From: Artemia franciscana
Taxonomy: Eukaryota > Arthropoda > Branchiopoda > Anostraca > Artemiidae
Direction: 5' to 3'
NCBI RefSeq assembly: GCF_032884065.1
Contig: NC_088881.1
Coordinates: 2,972,001 to 3,036,000 of the forward strand
DNA length: 64,000 nucleotides
A program made the position numbers and the translations under genes. The notes under the pieces are model-generated. The model saw only the letters and a list, made by a program, of their open reading frames with translations, did no database searches and was not told the DNA's origin. This document shows, piece after piece, positions 36,406-50,530 of the stretch. Each line of letters begins with the position of its first letter. Position 1 is the first letter of the stretch.

Positions 36406-37215
36406 GTTACCATCCAGTTTGATTATCCTCTGTATAAGTGCTCAGGATGCCCAGTATTCGTAGAAGGTCCAAAAACCGCACCGGCACTCTCCAGAGGATT
36501 CCAAATACAGCCTCAAGGTCGAAGTGTAGAACCAATCAGGTAACTTTACTACCACTCAGTGAGAGGTTTGATATGGTAATTTGAAGTGGTGTCAACATCT
36601 TTCTACAAGTATATCCAGTTCCTTTCCCAGAGGCGAGGTGTCTCAACTTGTACTGCCGTTTGTTCAGCCAATATGGCAAAGACGCAGAATGTGGTATGGT
36701 CAGATTACTACAAGAGAAGGCACGTTCAACAGAGTACTTTTAGAGCAGCTTTGCAAGACGTGGTTCCACGATTTGGAATGATCCCACGAGGAAACCCTCG
36801 TGGAATTATCGCGATAATATCCCTGGAAACCCAACTGTTAATTTCTTTGAAAGAACAATTCTAGAAACACAACTCAAGGGAAAAAATCTAGGTAAATGGT
36901 TAATTAATGACGTTCTTAGCATTCCTTAAGTTCCCTAAGTTCCCTAGCATTCCCTAAGTTCTTAGCAGGCTGGTGTCGTGAAGCTTGTCACAAAGTTTTT
37001 TATATAAGTTTTATTTTGCATATAATTACAATGTTGTTATATAATGAACGTATTATAAAATATATATTAAATATGTTTGATGTTAGGAGAGTTTAGTCTG
37101 GTTTTCACCAGACTATGTTACATCTTTCAGACCGAGTAATTGTATAGAGTAAAACTGTTTTCCTACCAGCTATTAAACTGAAAAAACGAACATTTTGTAG
37201 AAAATGGATAAAAAC
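36406..37215. other. Unassigned
   Basis: Two overlapping plus-strand frames of 66 and 92 codons at 36581-36864 resemble nothing I know. Short CCCTAAGTT repeats lie at 36915-36965. Confidence 0.4.
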
Positions 37216-37800
37216 AAACATTTTCCAGCTGAAAGTAAGGAGCAACATTAAAGCTTAAAACGAACCGAAATAATTTCATATATATGGGGACATAACCCTC
37301 CTCAATACCCATCCCTTCACGTTGAGCCTTTTTTCGAACTTTTGAAAAAGTTTCTGATTCTAATTAGAAGTTATTTTTGGGGGACATAATGTCAAACTTT
37401 GGTCTAACGAATGGGGTATTGAGAGGGTAGGCCCCCTCAGTACCCGGCAGGCCCCCTCTTGCAAGGAGTAACCCTATTAAACGAACAGCTGTTGTATATA
37501 TTGTATTTATACTTATTCATCAATAGATTTTTCTCGAAAATGACACTATAATTTTGTTTTTATTGAAATCGGCATACTACCATTTCCTAGCTGGGAAAAC
37601 GATTTGGATAGGCATAAGACTTCAAGAAAGTTCGTCTATGGCCCTTATTTTGTAAAAAAAAAAACATATGAGAGAGGTTAAAAATACTTGGAATAGCTAC
37701 AATAAATGTTGCCGAAGATTATAGTCTGTGTTTTAAAAAGCACACCGCAATATAATTTGAATATTGATAATATAGAAGTAATCTTCGTACTTGTCTATTT
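37216..37800. repeat. Arm of the foldback/R1 family, then unassigned
   Basis: GAAAGTAAGGAGCAACATTA at about 37230 and CCCTCCTCAATACCCATCCC nearby match the arms of the foldback at 58745. A related inverted block lies near 37410-37430. Confidence 0.55.
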
Positions 37801-38190
37801 TGAATACTCATGGAAATCCGCCCTCTTCTCAATGGGTGTCCCTGTGAGTGGGCGTTAAGACTGTGACACCAAATAGCGACGAAGACCACACTGCTTTTCC
37901 ATCACAAACATTAAAAACAAGAACCATAGGAAATCTTTTTCGTTAGACATTGGAATTCTAATTTGAATGATTATTTCAGTCCTATGTCCAAGGGCCGTCG
38001 TGTTTTTAAAATTTTTATATCAGTTTCATTGGTCGTATATCGTTGTAAGTCTTTTTTTCTTTTTTGTATAATTAGATTTTGCTGAGGCCGGTCCTTGGCC
38101 ACAGGACCGGAATATTCATTGAAATTAGAACTCCACTGTTTTACGAAAATAATTTCCTATTGTTCTTTTTTTTATGTTTAGAACTGTGAC
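37801..38190. mobile_element. Two Penelope-like 3' end fragments in opposite orientation
   Basis: 37810-38000 matches the minus-strand fragment at 4388-4640 (ATGGGTGTCCCTGTGAGTGG and GCGACGAAGACCACACTGC). At 38081-38117 a plus-strand hairpin (CCGGTCCTTGGCCACAGGACCGG) precedes AATATTCATTG, and a block like that after 11772 follows. Confidence 0.55.
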
Positions 38191-38584
38191 ACCAATTCAA
38201 AAAAGTGTCGGGGGTTGAGCAAACAGTAATTTTTTTTTTAATGCGTGTAGGCCAATTTTTCGAAAAAATTTACTTTAAACATTCCGAAGAAACTCATACG
38301 TAGTTGACAAATAGGTTTTGATATTTATTGCATTCTTCTAATTAGCACTTCTAGTCTTTAGTTTACAGTTTGTTGTTTGATTTTTCTTCTATTGCGTATA
38401 AGCTTTGAAGTTTTTTTTATCTCTTTTGTTTTTTATATCCCTTTTTTCTATTGAAGAAAATTTCCGCATGTTTTGGATATATTTGTTTCGATTTCGTTCA
38501 AAGCTTGGTCAGTCAGTCGAGTATCCTGAACAGTCCGTAGGACAATCCGTAGAACAGAGTTATAATAGCTATATTATAGCTAGA
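38191..38584. other. Unassigned
   Basis: T-rich. Short CAGTCCGTAG-like repeats lie at 38510-38560. No gene seen. Confidence 0.4.
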
Positions 38585-38880
38585 GCTATAATATATCGCT
38601 TTCTTAATGAAATTTGATATTTAGAAGGACCTTGTGTCTCAGATCTTTTCTTAAATCCTGACCAGATCCAGTGACATCGGGGGGAGTTGGAGGAAGAAAC
38701 CAGAAATCTTGGAAAATGCTTAGAGTGGAGAGATAGCGATGATACTTGATGGGAAGGATAAACACAAGTCCTAGATACGTGATTGACTTAGCCGGACTGG
38801 ATTGGATCTCTTTGGGGGAGTTGGGAGGGGGATCAATTCGGAAAAATTTGAAAAATTGGGGTGTTTTTTACTTACGAACC
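38585..38880 (+). repeat. Large tandem-structured repeat element, one-unit fragment
   Basis: One body unit of the elements at 11099, 13571 and 25713: AATGAAATTTGATATTTAGA, then CAGTGACATCGGGGGGAG, then ATACGTGATTGACTTAGCC. Both ends are absent. Confidence 0.7.
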
Positions 38881-39094
38881 CGAAGTTTTGTTATCTGACG
38901 CTTGAACTATGTTTAACGAAAGGGCTATCTCAAACAATCTTTATCATATGGTTCATGGGAAAAAGAGGTTGGGGGGTAGTTGCCCCCCCTCTTTTGTCTC
39001 TTAATCTAATCTCTTTTGTCTCTTAAAAAGTGAACTAGAATTTTCAATATGTAATCAAATCCTCTCTGAGGCTTATACGAGCATCCCTATTTCA

Positions 39095-39413
39095 AATAGT
39101 AGGCTGTACGAAAAGTGCGGCTCAATCCCACTTTCTAGGGCTATAATGAAAAAAAGGTTGAGATGGCTAGGGCACGTTCTGCCGATGAAGGATGACAGAT
39201 TGCCGAAGATTGTCCTTTTCAGCTAACCGTCTAGGGCTAAACGGAAAGGACATTGTCCTTGTTTGGAGTGGGAGGATGTCATAAAGAAAGATTTAAAGGA
39301 AATGGGAACTTCCCGGGAGAGTGTAAAGAGGGAGGTTTTGAATAGAATGGGATGGAGGAGGAGCATGCGTAGCAGTGCGTAGCGAGTGCAGTGAATTATT
39401 ATTATTATTATTA
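39095..39413 (+). pseudogene. LINE ORF2 C-terminus and 3' end with (ATT)n tail
   Basis: A near-continuous frame reads NSRLYEKCGSIPL, KKRLRWLGHVLPMKDDRLPK, one in-frame stop, then AKRKGHCPCLEWEDVIKKDL and WRRSMRSSA before the terminal stop. It ends in about seven ATT repeats (39394-39413), a typical microsatellite tail of this LINE class. Upstream parts are missing through 5' truncation. Confidence 0.85.
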
Positions 39414-39837
39414 GTAACAACAAGCTCGTGCGTATGGGGGCCTGCACCCCCTCAAAATCCGGAATTTTTCAAAAAACTTACTATTGACATTATTTAAATA
39501 TTTTTTATATTAGTTATACTAGATTATTGGGCTGGCTGAGTTGTTATAATAGAATGGTCAACTTGGTTACGACTAATTTAATTACGACATCTTATGCATG
39601 AAAATTCATTAACATATAACTAATTTTGAACATCTATCATGTACTTAAGAAGGGGGTCTAGACCCCTTGAATTATCTAATGTTTTCGTCAATTTCTTCAT
39701 ATTCAAATTATTAGCTCATTTTTCTATTATAATGGAAACAACTCTGAACCCTCTCATAAGCGTCTCAACCCTCTCATAAACTAGGCTTCTTAGAATTTTT
39801 ATCAAAAAAATGATCTTATTATTATTACTGGCCACAC
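39414..39837. other. Unassigned
   Basis: No frame or repeat recognised. Confidence 0.4.
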
Positions 39838-40301
39838 CGATACTTATGTATTATAGCAACCACACCAAGGAAATGAAATCATAATCATGAAAATACCAAA
39901 ATGTGATGAAAATATATTACTTTACTACGTGTCATCATAATCATGAATATACCAATATATGATGGAAATATACTACTTTAGTAACAAGGAATATACTAGT
40001 ATATTCGGAACAGTATATAGTATATAGGAACATACTTAGTAATATACTAAGTATGGAATATACTTTAATTATAAGTATAAAAGTATAATACCAAATAAAT
40101 ATAGAAAGCAGGCCTCCCAGAACGCATTATATTAAATATCTAACCTAACCACTTCTATATATTAAATATTTAATTAAAATATACCTGCTAAGATACCGTT
40201 TATCTCGCTCAGGCTAAGCTGATCATCTGCGAGTGGACCCTCAAAACCGGTTTCATTACAGATCAAGGACAACAGTGTGGTCACTATAACACGTAAGCAC
40301 C
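39838..40301. mobile_element. Diverged member of the 325-bp MITE family
   Basis: The left end is TACTTATGTATTATAGCAAC with CCACACC. The right end is GTGTGGTCACTATAACACG then TAAGCACC. It is longer than its relatives because of a TATACTAGTATAT-rich insertion near 39990-40080. Confidence 0.65.
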
Positions 40302-41292
40302 GCCACTCCAAAAAATGCCCGTGTAAATCTATTTCCTAGCCCACCATAAAGTGCCCAATTATACTCTTTATTGACTGTCCATTATGGCGAGCACTATCAA
40401 CTTCTCATAGCTGATCATTGTGAAAAATAGGCTATATTTTTGTTCTTTAATCAGGCAAATAACAGCATAAAAATGTCAGATATATAAAAAAAAATTATGG
40501 CCGGGTTCATGGATCCTATAAAGGAATCGTAACCTGCCAACTGCCACAATAAACAGCTTCCGAAATGAGGAAATGTTTCCTGGCTATGGTTTGGCGTTGA
40601 GAGTGTCTATCCCCTTAGCGGAGTCGGCTACAGCCAGAGCTCCGAGTCGCAAATATCTAATCGCCATCTTGAAATGGTCTTCAGTCTTATTTTGTCTTTG
40701 AAAGAGTTAACATGGATCGTAATTGATAAAAGAATTACAGCGGGTCTTCGGATTTATTTGATAATGAAGATTAGTTAGTTTAGCTCGTAGTTTTGTAAGT
40801 ACTTATTTAATTTTGATAATATAATGCTTTAATAATATTTTGTTTAATGGATTTACTCACCGCCAAACAGTTTTTTGGCTGGATGATAGAAGCCTAGAAT
40901 TAGTGCCGTTTGAAAGAAACATGTTAAGAAAACAATTCTTAGTTGATAATTCACAAAAAAATTGTAATTAACATATTTTGACTGCAATTTCAGTGTACCC
41001 CCCATCTAATGTGCAAATATATAGTCTAGCCCAAATTTGGTAAAATTCTAGTTAATTGACTTCTTGCTATCTCAGAAAGGGTTTAGGTTAGGAAAATGAA
41101 ACCTTCAGTGATGAATCTGCAGACTAAAGTATGTCCCGGGAAGGTATTTTGAAGCAACTACCTCCACTCCTTTCCCCTCTATATCATTATTCGTTTTCGA
41201 AAGAATCGTTTTCGTTTTCGTTGATCGGATATTTGAAATCGCGAATCTGTAATAGTTTAGGAACAAATTTGGGTTATATATTTGCACATCAG
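40302..41292. repeat. Unassigned, with a diverged copy of the region at 167-300
   Basis: 40890-41045 (GCCTAGAATTAGTGCCG..., CAAATATATAGTCTAGCCC) is a diverged relative of 166-292 and 41893-42018, and so lies just upstream of the right duplicate. No gene seen. Confidence 0.6.
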
Positions 41293-41383
41293 GGGGTGGG
41301 GGTAAAGCATAGCATATATTAAATACGTAAACTAACCATTGCTGTATTTAATATATGCTATGCTTTACCCCCCCCCCCCCCTA
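41293..41383. repeat. Inverted repeat with ~30-bp arms
   Basis: GGGGGTAAAGCATAGCATAT(...)AAATAC is inverted after a short spacer as GTATTTAATATATGCTATGC(...)CCCCC. The arms pair almost fully over about 30 bases. Confidence 0.88.
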
Positions 41384-42971
41384 TTGTGCAAATATATAAT
41401 AACTCCATAACGGTGAGTTTGCGGTAATTTTGCAAGAGAGAAAAGATGTTCCAAAAGTCAAAATGCATTTATTAACAGTAGTTTCAAGACCCTAAACAAT
41501 TGTTCAGGTAATAGGGACATTGCCCATAATTTTTTCTCCTAATTATTGGAATGCCAACGCCCCTGGATGTATCGCCCAAATTATATATTTTTTGTTGATG
41601 TTGTTATATTTTTTTTGTTATATTTTTTTTTTGTTGATGTGTTATATATATTTTTGTTGTTTTATATAAAAAATTATATATTTTTTCCCCGTTTTATTTG
41701 AAGAAAATTGGTAGTCCAATGGCATCATTTTGAAGTAAAGTAGGCCTACTAGTGCTTATAGCCTATTTTTTCATACTCAATTCAGATAGGCTATAGAATA
41801 TGTTTTTTTTTTTTGGGGGGGGGGGGGGGGAAGTTAGCCTAGCCTAGGAGTTTAGTTCGATAAAGGAAATTTTTGGTATTTTCTCTTGTAGCCTAGAATT
41901 GGGGCTGTATGAAGAAAACAATTCTTCGTTGATAATCCGCAGAAAAATCGTATTTAATATATTTTGACTGCAATTCCACAGTACCCCCCTTCTAATGTGC
42001 AAATATATAGCCTAGCCCATATGGTATAAGCCTAGAATTGGGGTAAATATATGACTGTCCATATTATTGACTTACCAATAAAGTGAACATACCACTTGAT
42101 GCCTTTTTTTATGCTCTTTACGAATATATTAATCGCTTCTATCGCAAGTTCAAATTTAAGCACTTTTTGACCTAATCTAACCCAACCTAACCTTATTATA
42201 AATAATTTTGGCACTGAGAAAATGTTGTATTATTTTGTAGATAACTCATACTTTAATTGCAAATTCGTCATTTTTCGATAAAAGCCATTCTTTTTATTCG
42301 GAAAGAGCATAAAGGTATTGAGCGGTATGTTCACTTTATTGGTAAGTCAGTAATATGGAATGTTACATTTATCCCGGTTTTCATGGTCTTTATACCAGAC
42401 AACATTAACTTCGGCTCGATGGGAAACTATATTATTTTAGTTAGTATTTTGGGTAGACTAGTTAAGGTTACATATTTAATATAATGCAGTCTGGGCGGCC
42501 CCCTTTCCATAATTTTTTGTTATAGTTTTCATAATATTGTTGATAAAGTATTAAATTTTCATCATATTTTGTTTTATTTCATTAGCATTAACCAAACTTC
42601 ACTTCTCGACAGAACTTGAGTGTGGTGGCTATAAGACACAAATACTGATTTTTAAAGAAATCAGACAGGCCGTCAATGTCTATCTATAGAAAGTTGCTTA
42701 TTTTTGTGAGTTTGAATTCTTAATGTTGTTTGTAGGCTATGTCATCAACAGTTGGTTCTTAATGTGGAATATTGCTAAAGTGTTTAATTTTTCGCAATTT
42801 AATTTGCGAATCTTAGAAATTTCTTTTTGTCTCAAATATCATATGGGAAGCTAAACTGGCTTTGCTCGCCAAGAATGCCCTCATAAACCTAGGCTATGTG
42901 TACGCCTTTACCAAATTATAAATATACAGCTGCCTATTTGCAGCCAAAAGTGCATAAAGACGATATTTGTG

Positions 42972-43318
42972 TATTATACACCACTCACTCAAGTTCACGC
43001 TGTGTAAAACTAGAGAACAAACCGGTTTCTTCGTTAGTTTCTTTCAGCTTAGCATGAGACAAGTGACAGAATAGGTGGAAAATATACAATTTGGGCTATA
43101 TATTTGCATATTAGGGGGGAGGGGAGGTAAAGTGTTTGAACAGGAAACCAATTGGTACTTCATAATATGGGGAATAATTGGACCTTACACATTTTGCATG
43201 CAGACCCGCTATGCTTTAATTCCCCCTAATTTGCATCAAATTTGTTTTTAAAGTAACAATGGAACCGGTTTTTTCTCGAGTTTTACACAGCGTAAACTTG
43301 AGTGAGTGGTGTATAATA
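42972..43318. mobile_element. MITE, 347 bp, with ~40-bp terminal inverted repeats (right copy)
   Basis: Counterpart of the element at 1245-1591, with the same inverted ends and interior, carried along by the long duplication. Confidence 0.85.
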
Positions 43319-43762
43319 GACTACACAAGTAACCAAAAACTATTGCAGCGATCACATATCCCTTTTTACAATTTGGTGAGCTGAGCAATATTAAGCTTTC
43401 AAGCATAAGGTATAAGGTGGTATTATTATTTTATGTTATTATTATTATCTTACGTATTTACATATTATTATTTTATGGGTATACCATTTTATGTATTAGT
43501 ACTATGATATTATCGGAAATAAGAGTATTTTTGTTTTCTATAGGCTCTTCTAAAAGAAACAGTAATAACCAAAAAGAAGTGCCAATTGATTCTATTGTCA
43601 ACACTTTCCAAACATAATTGTTACTACCGTGACAATGGGCAGCATATCCCACACCCTAGACGTGGCGTCAATTCACGTTTAATGATGTTGAGAGTAAAGA
43701 TCACCATCTAGTAGTGTCTTTGGTTAATTTAAAGCTAATTTCAAAAGTGTAACTAAATCCCG

Positions 43763-45058
43763 GGGAGGTATGATGTTGATATACTTCAGGATGAGAACCT
43801 GAGAGAAACTTTCCTGGAACAGTTGAATACTAAACTTGAGAGTTTAAAATTTGTTAACGTGGAAGATGGTTGGAATAATTTTAGAAGAAAAACAATTTCG
43901 AAGTTGCAGGTGGTGTCTTAGGGGAAAAGTCAGGACTGCAGATGGGAATATTAGTGAAAAAGCTTTATGTTTAATAGAGAGGAGAAGGGGCTTGTACAAG
44001 AACTGTCTGTGGAGAAAGCATTAAAATATGAACTAAGGATGTCTGAAGTGGAGGACATGGATAAAATTGCCGAGGCATTGGAAGACGCAGCTAGACGGCA
44101 TAATAGTAAAATTGTACTGGTATGTTAATAAATTGAGAGGGAGTAGTCGATCCGGACTTGTCCCAGTTAAAGATAGGAACAGGGTTACAAGTGAAAAGGA
44201 AAGAGATGAACCGAACGTTTTGAGAATTTGCTAAACCGAGATAGATTTGCAGAAAAAGATATACAGATAAATAAAAAAGTTTTATGATACCCTGAATATG
44301 AAGGAACATTTGCTTTATGATGAAGAATTATCAACAGTACTAAAAGGATTAAAAAATAATAAGGCTCCAGGTGCTAATATTGTGGTAAATGGGTGAGGTT
44401 AGAAATAAGTTACTAAAGATTACGAATATGATTTTTGAAAGAGGGGAAGTACCTAACGATTTTAGGAAAACTTTAATTAAATCATTGTGTAAGAAAGGCA
44501 ATAAGAGTGAGTGTGGTAATTATCGAGGCATTAGTCTGGTCCCTATAGGTAGTAAATTACTTATTAATATGTTACTTTTTAGACTGAGAGATGTTGTTGA
44601 CATGACAAAAAGGTGGAGGATGTGTCGACCAAATTTTCACTTTTAAGTTAAGAATTGAGAAGTGCCTGAGTTGTCAAATACCTTTGGTCTTCAGTTGTAT
44701 AGATTATGAACAAGCGTTAGATTCTATTGATAGAAAAGCCTTAGCAAAGGCCCTATCCTTGTATGGTATATCATATAAATATACTAAAGTGATTAGTGCT
44801 ATTTACGAGAATAACACTGCTGCGGTTAAGGTAGGAAATGAGGTTAGCAGCTGGTTTTGTATTAAACCAGGATTTAAGCAGGGTTGTGTTGTTTCCCCCT
44901 TTATATGGATAATTTTGATGAACTTTTTCTTAAGGAGCGCACGAAAGGCAATGTGAGACCACGGAATTAAATTGGACGTAGATTATGCTGATGATTTAAG
45001 CATCCTAGATGAAAGTGGGAGCAAAATGAATGAACTTTTAGAGGTGTGCTTCTTGCAA
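43763..45058 (+). pseudogene. Degraded non-LTR retrotransposon ORF2, reverse-transcriptase region (right copy)
   Basis: Same RT blocks as 2036-3330: fingers at 44389-44646, palm at 44684-44956, then the DYADDL motif. A one-base insertion near 43890 adds a frameshift in the linker that the left copy lacks, and a few bases differ near 44030-44040. It is inactive for the same reasons. Confidence 0.9.
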
Positions 45059-45870
45059 AATAAATTCATGTATGCATTCATTAGTCAGAAAAACTAAAGC
45101 TTTGACATGGGGGGATGGCTAAAAACTAGGTTCAGGAAGATTGCTATGTGAATTTCTATAGTCTTTCATCTAGCATCTGTAGAAAAGGCCCTAGTTTGGC
45201 GTCATTTTTCTATTTAATTTTGAAGTTTTATTTTGGTATTATAACGTACATCTGCGGATTTTTTTGGGCTAAAATTACATGTTTCTGGCTTGAATAGTTA
45301 GGTTGTTGACTCATTGCACAGACAGGGATGGATTGTACACTCAAAAAGGTTCTTTTATAACTTTTTATAACATTATCCTAAATCGTGTCCTATCCTGCAC
45401 TGTCTCCGCTTATTTGCAATGAATTGTTTAATTGCTTGTGTGATCATGTCTTGAATTCTTTTTTGTGTATTGATTTCAACTTTAATTTTAGGTTTGCCAT
45501 TATCTGATCAAAGACTTAGGATTGATTCCCTGTAATAAGAGACGTGAATAAGAAGCAAAAAAAAGTCTGAAAAACCTGTTTTGTTTTTGGCTATCAAATG
45601 CTAAATTTTCGAAACAAGTTTTTGCTTGCTTTGATTAACGGAGTCACATTTTTGATAGGCAGATTATCCAATGCTTCAATTCTAGTTCCTGTGAGATTGT
45701 TATGACAGGTTGGCAGTGATAATTCTATATGGGGCATTTTTTTTTTCTTTACTAACCAGTCTTGTCAATTCGCAGAAATGAAGGAGGGAATAAAAATTGC
45801 AAAATATATGGAGAGAACTTCGTGCTGTCTTCATCTACAATGGAAATAGAAAAAATGCATTTTCGCATGC

Positions 45871-46108
45871 ATACTTGAGGTCTGCTTAGCGCAGGTCTCC
45901 TGAATCTATGCCTTTGGCCGGGTTTGTGGTTGGGGGCAAAATCCTCCGACGCTTCCCGTGCTTATCCCCCATACTCCAGGCACCCCATTTGGAGCTAGGC
46001 TTACAGAGTGACACCGCTAACCCCGTTCCAAACGAAATAACCAGGATTTGAACCCCGTCCTCACGAAAAAAGGCTTTCGAGTCTAGCATGCTAACCTGGT
46101 GAAGACGG
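45871..46108 (-). mobile_element. tRNA-Ser-like SINE (right copy)
   Basis: Duplicate of the SINE at 4143-4380, with the same B box and anticodon-loop-like segment on the minus strand. Confidence 0.7.
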
Positions 46109-46115
46109 CTCTATG

Positions 46116-46368
46116 TTTCTTTTTATTAAATTACTTCAAAATATTTCTGTTTTTCAAAATCCGCCCCCTTCTCAATGGATGTCCCTGTGAGTGGCCGTAC
46201 AGATGTGACATCAAATAGCGACGAAGACCACACTGCCTCTCCATCACAAATATCAAAAAAAGAAGAACAATAGGAAATTCTTTTCGTTAGACATTGGAAT
46301 TCTAATTTGAATGGATATTTCGGCCCTGTGCACAAGGGCCGTCTGTTTTTGAAATTTTTCTGTTAGTT
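46116..46368 (-). mobile_element. Penelope-like 3' end fragment with GC hairpin (right copy)
   Basis: Duplicate of 4388-4640, with the same hairpin and conserved downstream block on the minus strand. Confidence 0.55.
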
Positions 46369-46762
46369 TTATTGGTCGCATGTCTTTTTAAGCATAAAGC
46401 TTTCCCCTCCAGTTATTTTTTTTTAGATGTCGACTCCTGTGAATCATAAAAAAATAATAGACGCTACTTTTTCAGGTTCAAGGCTCTTTATAAAAGCAAT
46501 GAATTACAGAATTTTATACATTTTTGCCGTTGGTGGGGAACAGCGCTGTATACCAACGATAAAAAACAATAACTACACCTTTTCAATGAAACAAAAATAA
46601 CTAGTCTTGCCCGTAGGCTAGTTCTTATTAAAGAAATAATATCGACATGCCATTCCGACCTACCGCCAACGCATGCCCATTTGAGACAATATTAACTTAA
46701 TAACGTCAATTATCAGGCAACAGTGGGTACAGCGACAAAATAATATGGAAAATATATTAAAA

Positions 46763-46777
<15 letters not shown>

Positions 46778-46830
<53 letters not shown>
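46778..46830. repeat. (TA)n microsatellite, right copy
   Basis: Shorter than its partner at 5051-5110. Confidence 0.97.

Positions 46831-47897
<1,067 letters not shown>

Positions 47898-47951
<54 letters not shown>
47898..47951. repeat. (TA)n microsatellite flanking the Helitron 3' end, right copy
   Basis: Partner of 6166-6223, with an extra T at the junction. Confidence 0.95.
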
Positions 47952-47954
<3 letters not shown>

Positions 47955-48146
47955 ATTTGCTTTTAAAAATGTTGCTGGGTATTGCGCAGAGGGTAACGGC
48001 TGCTCGACTATGGTCAAAAAATGATTGAAAAGTGGTGGGAAAGTACTCTTCTAACAAAAAGAAAGTGCGTTTTCGTGCCTTTTTGTGTTTTTTTTTCAGT
48101 CATAAAAAATTAATTATTGTTTTTGTTTTTCAGAATAAGATTTGCC

Positions 48147-48234
48147 ATGGGACACACGGATCGGTGTCGGGTACAGACAGGATATCTCCTTGTGCTTTTT
48201 CTCTTCATAGTCGTAAAATCCAATGCGGATCAAG
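48147..48234 (+). CDS. Eph: Eph receptor, coding exon 1 (signal peptide)
   Basis: ATG at 48147, then 29 codons plus one base to the donor gtaggc. It has a basic N-terminus, a run of Leu/Val/Phe/Ile, and a small-residue site SNA before DQ, marking a secreted or type I membrane protein. An acceptor-like tttttcag 13 bases before the ATG suggests the start codon lies in the second exon of the transcript. The exon has no visible homology on its own. Its assignment rests on the phase-1 junction that produces DQ-V-VLLDTT with exon 2. Identical to 6420-6507. Confidence 0.82.
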
Positions 48235-50450
48235 GTAGGCAATTAAAATTACAATAAACTTTGTTATTTCTTGTGTGGTCACAAGAACTTAAGCATTTTC
48301 TGATGGTTTTTACTTTATTATTTTAAATGCAATTAAATTTAAAAGTGCATCGATATGGTGAATTTGCGAATTTCACAGCGTGATAGTGTTAAGATTTTAT
48401 TGTGATTTGGTGATATATGCTCTATACTGGTTAGGATACAAAGGCTTTTACGACTATCTCAAAGTCAGACGGTATTTTGATTGAAGATAATGTGAGTATT
48501 CGATTGTAAATAAATGAAAAGAACAACCTGAAATCCACTTAGAAAAGTCGCAAAAACCTTGGTCATATCCTGGAGCCTTTTCCAGTTAAGGAGTCAATAA
48601 GTTTAGGGAGTGTACGGATGATGGAGCTCCCTTTATTGAGAGGTCGTATACAAAGGTTTTGGAGTGAAAGATGATATAATAAATTATATATATTATAAAT
48701 ATATTTATAATATATGATATAATATAATAGCATAATAATAATAACTACATAATTATTCAATAATATTATTATTAATAATAATAATAGTTTTGATTTTGGA
48801 GAAATCTGGTACATCATTGCCGTCAGACCTAAAGGTGTGATGGCAAAATCTTTGCCATCAGGCTAAAGTGTCAAATCCGCCATTAGGAATACGGAGATAA
48901 TTGCCAAAATCAGATTTGTTTTCAAAGGGGGGGGGGTGAATGGGTTAATCTAGGCCAGAAAACATCCTTTATTTGAGAATAGGTCCAAACAGTTTTTGAC
49001 GATTATTTGATAATTATTGAATTGCCAAATAGGAACTTCAGTGTAAGAAAAAATAGTCGTTTTCTGCACTAAACATTAGCGTAAATAAAAAAAGTCGTTT
49101 TTCTGTAAAATAGTACGAATTAAAAAAAAGTAGTATTTTGTTAATAATGTACCGTACGCATTTCTTGGAACAATCGTAATATTTTGAAATAAAATAAAAT
49201 TTTGTTTTAAAACTATGACAAGCAAAAAACTCGATTTTTTCGTCTTTTGTCAAAAGACAATTTGAACCAACTAGTCGTAAATCAAGTAGGGGTACCGTAT
49301 AATACAATAAAACAGGAGCTGCAAAATATACAAGCTACACAAACTAAAAAGGGTAATTCAAGAGAAAGCGATAAAGCTACTAATTGTATAGAAATGAACT
49401 TAAAAATTACAACTAAAACAATTTTTTAACCATAAAAATTTATATTTAATAAATGAACCAATTCAGTATTATTTGATTGTGAATGTTGTTTTGAAGTGTG
49501 AAAATTTATATTATAATTCGTGTTCTATGTATAGAAGTAAGCGACTCAACTGGATGAGATGCGATAACGTGTACTAAAAAAGAAGTCACGTGCGCAATTG
49601 ACATTTTTTTAAATTTCATCTTCAAAAAAAATATACATCTTTAAAAAATACAATCCTGTTCTTTAACGTTATTTCCCCGTAGATAGTTCTACCAGTACTT
49701 ATGTGTTATCCCGACCACACTCAAGTAGCTTAGCATAAGTGAAATAAACTACTATGCAGGTATATTTTAATTAAATATTTGATATATAGAGTTGGTTTGG
49801 TTAGTTATTTAATGTAATGCGTTCTGGACCGCATGCTTTCCTTAATTCGCTGTTGTACTTTCCTTAATTTTGTTACTAAAGCATTGCATTTTCATAAGAT
49901 TATGATATATTTCATTATGATTAGCCTAACTTTCATCCTTCTATCTTTATGTATTTTTATCTTTATATCTGTCCTCAGAAAAAAACAACTGAAAAGTAGT
50001 AAGTCAAAGACATTTCTCAACCTTTGTCTCGCCTGAGAAGCCTCACCGAGATTTGCCTCGCCTCTGTCTGCATAGTCTAGAGAAATGCTTGAGCTTATGT
50101 TTTACATGAGTTACCGGGTATTTACGCAAGAATGTATTCGGGGGAATGGGTAAGGGATACTAATGTAGACTATCACAGGTGCCAGTGGGGATGGAGGGCT
50201 GCTTCCTAGATTTTGTAAAATATGTTTTATGGTATTTTTGATGAAAAATGCATTATTTTGGTATTATCATTGAAAAAAAAACGAAAAATGTCCCCCGAGA
50301 TGTTTAAATTTTGCCCCCAATCCTTTACATCATTAGGTCGACGCCACTTTAAACTATACGAAAAACATCCTAAGATCTGCACCTCCACCCCTCTTGTTAA
50401 CTTGTGTATATGATTTAGTCTTCAATTGGTACATTTCTTAATATTTTTAG
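48235..50450 (+). other. Eph intron 1
   Basis: Starts gtaggc and ends tatttttag. Contents as in the left copy: a TAA-rich patch at 48680-48790 and a partial MITE at about 49690-49950. No further exon seen. Confidence 0.75.
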
Positions 50451-50530
50451 TTGTATTATTGGACACTACAAAAGAAGATACGTTAGATTGGACGAGATAC
50501 CCCTTTGGACCCCTTTCATCAACTCCAGGA
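50451..50530 (+). CDS. Eph: Eph receptor, coding exon 2 (start of ephrin-binding domain)
   Basis: Eighty bases bounded by tatttttag and gtaagt. It encodes VLLDTTKEDTLDWTRYPFG then PLSSTPG. The Eph binding domain typically opens with LLD(T/S), a variable stretch, then LxWxxYP and a turn before the W that starts the next strand. Here that W is the first residue of exon 3. The exon is far too short to stand out as an open frame. Identical to 8730-8809. Confidence 0.87.

Noticed and set aside
36581-36864. Two overlapping frames of 66 and 92 codons
   Set aside because: No recognisable motif, overlapping in different frames, no clear splice or start context.
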